Shown here one piece after another: positions 10,931 to 22,900 of a stretch of DNA of 64,000 bases. The stretch lies in NCBI GenBank assembly GCA_012845835.1, contig JABAKD010000036.1, positions 1,388,501 through 1,452,500 of the forward strand, in the 5' to 3' direction. The stretch's first letter is position 1; each line of letters opens with the position of its first letter. This DNA is from Undaria pinnatifida. Lineage: Eukaryota; Sar; Phaeophyceae; Laminariales; Alariaceae. The translations under genes and the position numbers were made by a program. Below the pieces are notes generated by a model. That model was not told the DNA's origin. It was given only the letters and a program-made list of their open reading frames with translations, and did no database searches.

Positions 10931-13900
10931 GTGAGACTTGTACAACACGTTGCCTCCCCTAATCCCGAAAATAGTTCCTCATTAGCCGACGCATCCCCCT
11001 TATCCCCCTTATCCCCCTTATCCAAATCTTAGATTGGCGTCGTACTACAGCAGTCACGCGTGTAAGCTGTACGCAAGCTAACCGTCAAGATACCCTCAGC
11101 CTGACCAAAGCAATAAGCTAGTTGCTTTGATAAGCCAATTGGTTCCTCCACCGCCAAAAAGCTTTCACAAAACTAGTTAATTGATTGGTTACCCGCTACA
11201 TAGAGGGTCATGGATGTATACGAACCCTTAGCTTGCTCGAGAAGCTCAGATTATTGTTCTCGCTGTTGGTGGCCGATCGTGTCAACAGAGAGTCAATGGG
11301 GCCAGGAGGAAGCGGCGGGCGAGATGGACGCGTACTACCGCAACCAAAGACGGCTGTTGACGGCCTAGTTTCGAGCCGTCAAGGCCTCTTTAGACCTAAC
11401 AGGAGTGTGGAACTCCTTAACGGATGTCCGTCAAGGGGCAAGGGAGCCGTCAACCGACATATTTGACTGCAACGGTAGATTATGCCAGTATGATGCCGCA
11501 GGCTTACGTCAACAACGCATAATGCTGTCTGCTCGTATTTTTAGATAGTTGCATATTGAGTTTTTGCCGTTGAAACAGGCACGATTACTTATCGAGACAC
11601 CTGTATCCTCAGAGTTGTGTGCTTTCCCTGCGCATCAACTCGTCAAACATGGGACACACAAACACAACCACACCCACCCAGCTGATGCTTCCGTCCTTGT
11701 TTTTCCGCGCATTGCCCGCCTGTTTACCCTCGCTATGCGCACACCCCTTAGCGGCATGGCTCAGGCTCAAGTATCCCCACATCGTCGACGGGGCCATCGC
11801 CGCTTCAGCTCCAGTTCTCGCCATGGCAGGCCTCCGCCGCCCCACCCCGAACCCAGAATCGTTCGCGGAAACTGTTACGCGGGCGGCGGGGCCCGCCGGT
11901 GGGGCCGCCGAATGGTGCTCCGATAATGTTCGACGCGCGTTTTCAGCGCTCCTTTCACCCGCGAAAGATGCTGCGCAGAGCGTCAAATCTAATGAGATTT
12001 CGCCTGCGGGGGGCGCTGTGCGGGACGTAAAATCCGTCAAGATGTCGCACACGGAGGGCGCTGAAGAGGACTTTGAAGCCGTCAAGAGCGCCGTTGGTAA
12101 GTGGCTTTTATCCACTGCGCCTTTTTTTTTTTTAAACTACGTTTCTTTCTAGGGAATTTGCCGTAGGGAGGTAAACCCCCGGGGCTTTAGGCCTTGTGGG
12201 GGTATAGAGACAACAGGCCCGCGGACCGTGCCCGCGCTTGCCCCAATCTGCCTCAAACTTCAATTATGACGCGCTGGCAAGACACCCCCAGCCTATGCCG
12301 AGCATGCACACCGTTTGTTTTGGGGGGGAGGCGGTATTGAGGTTAACAAGGCCGCGACGCAGGAGAGGGCAAAAGGCCTCCCCCTTTTGGCTACAACTTG
12401 GGGGGGTATGCCCCCTCCAAATCTACTATGTACAAGGGCTCCGCATGGATGCCAGCATTCGCCGGCACCCATGCTCGGGGTGGGGCAGGGTAGCACTTCG
12501 ACTTGTTCGATTCAATATCCGATAGAGAGTAAAAACCGTCACCACACAACACATAGTCTACGCGTGTAAAATATAAAGTAATGCCAAGAGATCGATATCG
12601 ACTAGCAGTGGACTACTTACTTCTGCCGTTTTTTTGCGTGAGTCCGATTCCGAGCATCATAATATTTCGATCGGATAAATCCGAGCCCACGCAGACCGAC
12701 CCTTTCATCTGGTCACGAAGAGACGTTTCGAGTGCATTTATTGATGTTTTGACTCAACCAAGAATCCAGGGCCAGTGAGGGGGTGGCCATGTATGCTGCA
12801 TGTTTTCTATGTAGCCACTGAGAGGCGCGCACTGATCCAGCTTCTGCTACACCATGCATGATAGTATCTAGGTCCGAGGCTCGCAGACCGACTGTCTGTG
12901 TGTGTATAGTCTGATCGTGGAGAGACATGCTGACGGTATTCTAGGCGTGAAACACGGTGTCGCTGCCTTCGTCATCCAATTCCTCGAGTACCATTACAGT
13001 GCTGCTACTTGTTGCTATCTTGTAGATAGAGTATTTGAAGTACGCGATAGCACTGCATATAACTAAGAATTTGGCACTTAAGAATTTCAGGCTCGAGTTT
13101 TGGACAAAAAAAAAGCATATATTACCTGGTACCAGGTATGGCATTTTTGTCTGATCGCTGATCGCTCATTGGCCGGGGATCGTACATAAAGTAACCGTCA
13201 TCTGGGGACGATAGGGTCCCGCCCCACGACCATAATTCATCGACACATACATATACAACTCCGACAACCCGGGAACGAACACGGATATCGTCAGGATTGA
13301 TGCCTTCCCGCACAGCAGTGTGGATATAATCCCCAGCCCCACAGACCGGCTGATCTCTGATTGGCTGAGGGTCGTATATTATAGAGCCAGTTCCACCCGG
13401 GGAAGATAGGTTCCCATCCCCGGTCCGGAGGTCATTCTACATCTCTAAAAGTTAGACAAACCGGGGGGGGGAAAACGAGTTATCTCGGGTCGTCACCGCC
13501 CCTCACGGTGTGGAAACCGCAACTCCGTGGGCTAAATCGCAGATCGGTTCGAGCTCCACGGCGCCGCTCCACCCTAGGAGGATGATAGAGGCTCACCAAC
13601 CAATAGGGGGCAGTTCCATCGCACACGGGGGATATAGGGCCCCATCCCCGGTTCAGAAATCCTCCGAATCTCTGCAGCTCCAACAACGCGGGAACTATAA
13701 CGATGATCTCCGGGGTCGATACCTCCCCGCACGGTTTGTCAACCCCGACCCCATTGGCTTATTTCTCGTGTTTCTCGTGTTTGGCTGGTAGGCTTTGACC
13801 CAATAAGCTCACAGTTATTTCGACGGACTCGGGTTTTCTCACATACTTTCGTATACGGCAAACAGTCGCAACTCGGGTTTTCTCACATACTTTCGTATAC

Positions 13901-16900
13901 GGCAAACAGTCGCAATGCGAACGCAATTCGACCAGCTATTTGCACGATAGGTCGCACAAAAAGGCGATTTAAAGCCTATATCAGGTTGGCGGACCGAGCA
14001 AGCACGCTCAAAATGAGGATGGGAGAAATACTTGATGAACAGCAACCAACAGCACCAAACGCAAAATAGTCTATAAATGGACGAATTAGAGCAATTTGTA
14101 TCCAGGATTCAGGCCCCCCCGGTTATAAGCACAATTTCAAACAAAAATGAGGCGTCCAACGACAAGCGACATAATACATGGAACTAAAAGACTGGCACAA
14201 CTCGAGCATAATAACCATGGAAAAAAGCCTGAAATGAGGCCAAAACAGTGCGTATTTGACTCGCGTAATGGTCGAATAATCATGAAATGCTACAATCACC
14301 TCTTTGTCGCTCTTGCGACACCGAAAAAAAAAAAACTGAAAAATCCGTTTTCATTCGCTTATTGAGCAAAAATGTAAGCGCGCTTATTTTTTGGCGGGAT
14401 TCCTTGCATACTACTCCAGTAGGGCAAAAAATTGCCATGCGACCGCAATTCGTGCAAAACGCTCGACCTCAGGATGAATCTACACAGTTGGTACCCAGAG
14501 CGTCAAAGATAAAGGCATTCGGGACATAAGAGCGGCCAAATCGCCATGTCCCGGCATACTAACAGCCATGTATTGCCCATAATAGATAAGGGCAATGAGC
14601 GCCTGCTTCGGCTTGTCACAGGGTGATCTTGAATCGGAATACCCCCACTGTACTGCTTTAATTGCTTGTTGGTGTAGCTTGTCTGAAAAGCTGTGCTCGA
14701 TTTTGTATCAGTTTTTTTTTCGTCTCATTTGTTGTCCTTGCACTACACTCGCCTTCCCTCCCAGTAGGAGTATAACTCAGATAAGGGGTCACATAGCGGG
14801 CCCTCCTGCCCCCTCCCCACTACGGTACATGCCTTAATTTCTATCGCGAGAACAATTCAGCTTTTTTTTTCCCTCGTCGATTCGCGTCGAATTGTACGTA
14901 CCCACGCTGCAAGGCGTTCTCAGCAGTTAGTTGATCCTGTTTTTGCATTTGTTTCTGCAAATAAAGTGAAAACTCTCGCAACGGTGGTAATTGAACGCCG
15001 GAACCAACGCTAGTAGTATTCGACGGTAACCACTAGATAGACCACCGGGGCGACCGGCTCTATATATCTCACTAGAGATGACCAATCAGCAATCAGCAGC
15101 AAGGAGCACGTACGTCAAGTAGGAAGCATTAACCACTAGATAGACCACCGGGGCGACCGGCTCTATATATCTCACTAGAGATGACCAATCAGCAATCAGC
15201 AGCAAGGAGCACGTACGTCAAGTAGGAAGCAACACAAAATGCTTTGTCAGTTACGTACCAACACGACCGCTTTTCCAGTTGACCGCGGCGAACGACCAAA
15301 ACAGCAACGGAGACAGAGGCACCACAGCAACAACAAACCTCGCCTTCCACACCACCTATACTTCTCCATAAAGTCTTCTAAGGGAAAAGGACCACCCGCC
15401 GATGCGATACCGGGACGAATGCATGCCACTGGTTTTTTACGTGGATATCGTGTACTACTTACTACGACCTTCACGTGGCGCAGCTTAACAACAGAGGAAC
15501 GATTTTTTCCCTTGTTTTTTATGTCGAAAAGTTATTCCCTGTTTTTGGTACACCCTCCCCATCCATGCTATAATTCAGACAAAACGCGTGTGTGAAATAG
15601 AGCATCAGTCAGTGTGTGCGCTCGTACTCGTACCTGTATTACTTGCACGAGTACAAACTATGTCGATGTGCCCGAACTACCACCCTCGAGGTCGGGGACG
15701 CAGCCACTCATAATGCTGCTGTGTGGCTTTTTCTGGCGCGGTAATCGTAATCACTACCTCGTTTTAGTCATGCGTGCGCTTGCCACGTCTATATCCATGT
15801 ACGTACGTACCTACCGAAATTCAATAATCAAATGCACTACTAGGGTACCTACCGCGGTACAATGGGAATTTTGTTTCACGTAAATATCATTTGTTGTGGG
15901 ACAAAATATGACACCAATTTGGAAGTTGTATCTTGCCAAGTTTTATTTTATCAACCCCTCTATACATGAAGATCCGAAGAATAACTGGAGAGTACCGTTT
16001 AAAATACAAAATTTGCGCACTTCTCGCTTGTCTCGCTCGGCCTCCATCCGCGTTGAGGTCGAGGTGCGGAACGGATAATGCAGCATGAGGGGCGTTGGAG
16101 CCTCCCCCAGAAGACGGTGGTCGAACGAAGCGATTGGACCGAGAAATTCCAGTTCCTAGAATCCCATACTGAGGCCGAGACGAAAAAGCTCCTGACCAAC
16201 TCCCTGTCCCCGAAAAAAAAGAATCATTATATATGCAGATATACTACCCTCTCGTGATCCCCCCACTTGACCGAAACCATACCCTTTTTTGGCCAATTCT
16301 GACACCCTCGAAAGCGAGTACAACGAGGATGGCTACACGTCACCGCCCAACAGCCCAAACAGGCTACGTGCGGCACATCCGGTAGATGCCAATAGTTGCG
16401 ATCGCTTGTCTCCGGAAAGATGACAGCACATAAAACAAGTGAAACAACACTAATCATCTTCATGGAAGAAACAAAAATATTTGCTTCTTACACAATGGGA
16501 TAGCCAGAAAACCTGGAGTTATTTCGTAGGCTGTGGGTGAGCGCTGCTCAGCGCTCGGTGCTGTGTTCGGTGTTTCGTTGTCGGGTCGGAGGGAACACGC
16601 TTATATCGAAGCATTAACAACGAAGGCAATAAGTAAGGGTATAGCAAGCCTGTCCATGGTTGTCGAAGATCAAGGCAATTGCGTGCTCTTGACCATCACC
16701 GACAATGCCACGTATGTTGTATGATGTGATATGATATGATATGATACGACACGTTCTACATTAGATTTCCTTCTACGCAGTGCTGGTTAAGAAATGCCGG
16801 TTGCCCGCTTAAGTGCCTATGAAATCGCAAGGCACAGATGGGAACAAAAGTACTGACAGTATAGGGAGTAGTGCCGGTTGCCGCCATTGTGCGGGTAGCT

Positions 16901-19900
16901 CCGAGTATTAACAGCACATACTGGCACTATACAGGGAGCACTACATTTATGGGGTATACTGTCGCTGTTTGCGACCTCTGTTTGCTTCCCCTTTCCCTTC
17001 CTTTGTCTTGGGTTGTATCCTGTTGTTCTTCCTTGACATGGGTTCGGGGGCAAGGGAGCATGAGAACCCCCTAGGCAGGGCAGGCTTAGTCCATGGAGCA
17101 CTAAAAGCTGAAATGATTGAATAGCCGACAACGAAGCACCGAGCACAGCACCGAGCAGCACGCACCCACGACGTACGATATGTCTTCTGGTTTTCTGGTT
17201 GTCCTATAGTATAAGAAGAAGCCATATTTTTGTTTTCGTCCATGCATATTTGTTTTTTGTTTGTTTGTTTCCTGTGCCGTCATTTTTTCGGAGACAAACG
17301 ATCGCAACTACTCGCAACTATGGGATGTTCCGCTCGTGATCTATTTGGGCTGTTGGGCGGTGACGTATGACTGTCGTTCTTGTACTCGCTTTTGAGGGTA
17401 TCAGAATTCATCAAAAAAGGGTATGGTTTCGGTCAAGTGGAGGGAACATGTGGTCACGAGGGGGTAGTACATGGGTTTAGTGGTTTTGCGGGGGCATGCT
17501 CCCCCAAATTGTAGTCAGCAGGAGGGAATAATTTTGTTCCCTCCTGCGTCGCGATCTCGTTAGCCCCAATACTGCCCCCCCCAAAAAAAAACGGTGTGCG
17601 TGCTCGGTATTGGCTGCGGGTGTCTTGCCAGCTCGTCATAATTTTGAGGCATTTGAGGGCAAGCGCGGGCACGTTCCGCGGGCTTGTTTTTCCCCCTATA
17701 ACCCCAAATGGCCGAAAAACCCGTCCTTCGACTATTTCCCTTTTTCCTATTCTGCGTGTATGCCTTTTTAGTTTTCGCCAAGTTATGCCTGTTATGCTCC
17801 TGTAAAAAGCCAGAATACACTAATTTACGCAAAAAAACATATTACGTTGCCTTATGCTCTTTAAAAACAAGCCCAACTATGCCGAATTTTTTTCGAGCGG
17901 AATGGATATTACCCTACGATGCGTGGCTATGATAATAGGGGTGCAATGGTTGACAAAATGGACGGTGCGTTGCTACTAACGGTTACGGCTGTTGGAGGTT
18001 CAACTGATCGTGATGGCGAGGCTGGCGGTTTAGCAACTGGCGTTTGGTATGGCCGTGTACAGCTGGACATCTATCTGGCAGTGCGGCTGAACTATGTAGT
18101 AGCTGATGATTTTTCGATTTTCTCACGATACAACAGCAGCGCTTGACGCTTTTTATGACGATACGGCTGCTGATATCGGTGATGATACAGCTGACGATAT
18201 TTTTGAGGATTCAGCAGCTGAAATTTTTCTTGTGATGACACAACAGCAGCGGCCGATGCTCCGCGTGACGATTTGTATGGCGGTTCAACTGGTCAAACGG
18301 CGCGGTTGAGGATGTAACTGACGATTTTTTCGGCGATACTGCTGTCGACTCACGTGGCGATTTTTTTGCAGGTGCTGCAGCTGACATTTTTTGTGACGAT
18401 ATAGCAGCAGCAGCGGCCGATGCAGCGCGGCTCCTGCGCGTTTGCCCCGGCCAAGAGCCGAAGGGCGAGGGCGCGCTTGTTGAGCTGGCGTGGTGGGCGA
18501 GGGCGGCGTTTGATTACCTCGCCATGGGAAACTACCCCTACCCTACCGGGTACATCCTAAATAGTGGGGAGGGTGGGACGGAGCTACCGCCTTGGCCAAT
18601 ACGGAAGGCTTGCTCCTACCTTGCTGACCCGGCGTTGCAGGTGAGCTTTTCGCTAAGCGTCCCTTCGAACTGCAGAGCCAACGCCACTTGTACAAGTACA
18701 GTACCATAATCGCAAAGCACGATAGAGGTGCCGTGGGCGCAGGCTGCCAGCAATCACTTCGTGCACACCCGAAAAAATAATCTCCCCTTCCACGGTAGAA
18801 CACAATCACATGACACGAACCGTCGCTCGTTGCTCGTCGATCAACCCTCTGACTTGCGCCAAAATACATATATGGTGTATTGCTCCTCAACGATGCAAGA
18901 CCGGGGATGCTGAGGAGCTGCTGAGCGCCTTGGCCGGGTCTATCGGGGTATACTACAACGCCACGAGGGATCTGGAATGTTTTTCTCCCGCAGCGGGAGC
19001 GAATAACGCCTCGTCGGTTGACGCGAACAACTGGAATTGGCAGGTGGGCAACACACAGACCGTGGTTAACCCTGTTGGCGCCTGAGAGTGAAAAATTGAC
19101 GACTAAAACGGACGATTGTAGGATCCTTCACATCCTTCACGCGAAGCAACCCGGGCTGCTAGATTAGCGCACGGCGATCCTACTGTCGATCGTCCAATGC
19201 AAGTGCCTGTAAGACACGCGCATAGCTTGCACTGCCTTGTGCTGCATTCTCGCACCATGATAAATACGCGCTTTTACTTTGTTTTGTCGCTGTACCATAA
19301 TCAAGTCACCAAAGGGTTGAACCTTTTTCCACTCTATACTAAACCTCGCTCAACCGAATTCGATAAAACACTCCATGGGCTATGGACACGCACATCGAGT
19401 CCACAGATAAGGCTAGCTGCTCAGTCGGGGAGCTTCGTCAGTGATACCAGGTACACATAAGGGCTTAAAAAACTGTCACCCCCTAGAGTAACACGCCGCT
19501 AACACGCCTCTAGCATTCGTCACGGGGATGGAACAATACTAAACAAATCCTGTACAGGATGAAATGCACTATTGCGGGGGGGCATACTGTAGTAATCAGA
19601 ATTCGCGATCGATGCAAAAGCCTAAACAGTCCCAATTTTTTCCCGATGTTTTTTTCACTTGCTGTAGTCATATTCTGTTCTGATCAGGGTGTTTACGGTT
19701 TCCGATTTTGGTTGGGTTGAAAAATAAACGTGATGATAGTATTGAAGCCGACGAACTTCGTATTGACCCAATGCCAAACACACCAGGAAATATCACGTAA
19801 GAGGTTTTTTAAATGGTACGAAAAGATATATGCCAAACCTAATTTTTTGCTGATTATTCGTGGATTGGGTTGGTCTTGGATTGTGACGCTCGACGGTTTC

Positions 19901-22900
19901 TGTACTATTATTAAGATTTTTTCCTATTGAACTCCTGCTAAACAAAGTTGGTACCTGGTAGTTCGCAAACACCGTACTCGTGTTCCCCCGTAATGGACGG
20001 GATTCGACGAGATTCGAGCTCCAGCGCATCCATTACAAGGGTGACAATCCATCGCTGTGACCCAAAGTCAGCCTCAACCAGGGGAAGCCCTCATTGGTGT
20101 GTGTAAGCTCTGTTGCGTTTATCGCATTGTTCGTTGGCATTTTGTGATGTCCTTGTTCGCGTGCCGGAATTTGCCACTGACTGCTGTACTCAAGGTTCGT
20201 GGTCACAGGACAGGCTCCAGTAACTCTTAAGTCGGAGAATGCCTCTCAGGAAAAATAAAAACAAACTACCGTAGGGGTCCCCTCAGTAGTGCCGGTATGT
20301 GCCAGCCAATAAGAATGGCCCTACCGCGGCAACCGTTGCTACTCCGCACACTGCCACTACAGGTTATTGCCACCTGTGCCAAACGATTTCACAGGCACTA
20401 TAGCGGGCATGCAGCACTACTCAACCTTCACTAGGGAGGGACTCCACCTGTAGTACACATAACGTGGGCTTGTTAACGAATTCGAGAGGCTTGAACCAAG
20501 AATTAACCCAGGCGTCTTCCTTTTTCCTCCACTAGCTCTGACCCCGATCCCCAACGCAGACATGCCTGATTCTCCATGCAATAATCAAAGTTTTGCCCCG
20601 TGACTGCATGCACGGGAACCAATCCTTTGTCTACGGGCGCATCGATCATTTCATGTTTTCCTTGTTCGTGCACCGGCACATGCTACTGACTGCTGTACTC
20701 TATGCAGGCGTGCACCGAGATGTCGATGCCAATGTCGACGGATGGCGAGCTGGATATGTTTTGGCTGGCTGAGTGGGACCCTGTCGCTGAGGCGTCGCAG
20801 TGTCGTAAAGAATTCGGCGTGTCCCCTCGAGACGGATGGGCGGCCTCGGAATACGGAGGTTACGATGCCTGGTCCCAGAGTGAGAAAATGAGCAACAGCA
20901 GTGGGTCTGGCAAACAAGCAACATCAGTGTGTTCTATCCTATCCTGTCCTGTCCTGTCCTGTGCTTCCCTGTCCTGTCCTGTCCTGTCCTGTCCTGTCCT
21001 GTCCTGTCCTGTCCTGTCCTGTCCTGTCCTGTCCTGTCTGTCCTGTCCTGTCCTGTCCTGTCCTGTCCTGTCCTGTCCTGTCCTGTCCTGTCCTGTCCTG
21101 TCCTGTCTAGTCTTGTCCTGTCCTGTCCTGTCCTGTCCTGTCCTGTCCTGTCCTGTCCTGTCCTGTCCTGTCCTGTCCTGTCCTGTCCTGTCCTGTCCTG
21201 TCCTGTCCTGTCCTGTCCTGTCCTGTCCTGTCCTCTCCTCTCCTCTCCTCTCCTCTCCTCTCCTCTCCTGTCCTGTCCTGTCCTGTCCTGTGGTTTCTTG
21301 GAGACTCATGCTACGACAGGGGTAGCAGTGTTCGACCAAAACTTTTCTCAGCTCACATTTCTGAGTGACGAAGCTCCTCAGCTGAAGCATTCCCCAATCC
21401 ATGGAAACATGTTTGGATCCGATGTGTATTTTCTAACACGTTTCGTGGTTTGATTCCTTGCCCATAGGATTGTGTATCGGGCTTAGCTTGCGATGTTCCT
21501 GAAAGTGAGTTGCTGAATGAGGTATAGAGCGTTTCGAGTGAGTCACCCAAGAAAAACTAGATGCTCCTCCCTACCGTTTACTTCAGTAGCATGTGTGCCC
21601 CGGGCATTTGCTGCCTCCGGTCCCATGTGGAAAGGGGCGATGTCGTAAAAGCGGCGTGCCCATAACTTTCCTGTGCTACTACTGCTATGAAGATATCGCA
21701 GCTCTTGCTAGGAAGTTGCGCTAGTGGATTATTGTCACCGTCGCTAACTGTGTGCTTTCGTGAGAAGCGGACAAAGAAATAATCGAAAACAATGCGCAAG
21801 CCGTAGTCAGTCACACAACGGTTCATTTTTGTTTTTGTTTTTGTTCTTTCTTTTTGGGAGAGATTCCGATCGTCGGACGGGACACGCGGCAGGGGAGATT
21901 CGGATTCAGGCACGCGGGGCTAAGGAGCCCTACTTGTGATGGTGCACCCGTAAACTAGAATTTCACTTCGCTTGTAGTAACTGCTACAGTGCTGCACGTG
22001 AAAACGTTCCCATTCGACCCCGTACAGCGAAGCGGGTCGTACAGCGAATCATTTTTGACGTTACATATCTTCCCTTGCCCGCCCCTTTTCCCTGCCCCAT
22101 TTGTTGATTGGCCTGATTGGCAGTTACGAACGTGGTGTTCAGCAACGGACGTTTGGATCCTTGGTCAGGTTTGGGCGTGGTGGATCAAGACCAGGTGAAA
22201 ACGATGTGATCAAGGGAGTTCGATTTCGTGCAAAATCCTTCCTTTTTTGAATTCCCCTGGTTTCTTCATCTTTCGGGGAATATTTATGGTGACTGACCTT
22301 GAAACTGTGGCTGTACGTTGTCGGATGGAAAAAAATAGTAGTACTAAAAGTTTGAGCATAGCCTCCGCTCCGCTAAAATTCACAAGTGCATCTGTATCTA
22401 TCTACAAACACCTCCAAAATTTACAAGCGCGTCTGCAACTATCTATGCACACGTAGAAGACATCGGACGATTAATAGTTCAACCGTCTATCGGCACTTAC
22501 AATGGAGATACGGTAGGAGCAGCTTTTGAGCTATAGGAGGAACGCGTATACGTCATTAAAGCTACACTCGTATCATAAAGCAGCATTTTACGTCAACACT
22601 GCCTACCGTTGCAATAATAGATACGAACGTGGTGTTTAGCAACGGGTGTTTGGATCCTTGGAGCCATCTCGCGGTTGGGGTGCAGCATATTCTAAGATTT
22701 TTCTGAGTTCCTAACATGAGGAGCTAGCTCAATATCTCACCCGAATCATAACGTCGTAGGCATTTGTTCGCGCAAGCCGACCAACACTTCTATGCGCTAG
22801 TCATAAATACATGCAATACACTCGTAAATGTATCGGACCAGCTGGTAGGTCCTCACTTGGGGAGCTCAATCGGCCAAATAAGAGGTAAGAAACGTTTGGC

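Noticed and set aside
20702-21453. Long ORFs (174-207 codons) on both strands
   Set aside because: They are readings of the TCCTG pentamer array. Only 20708-20879 is coding, as S28 exon E.
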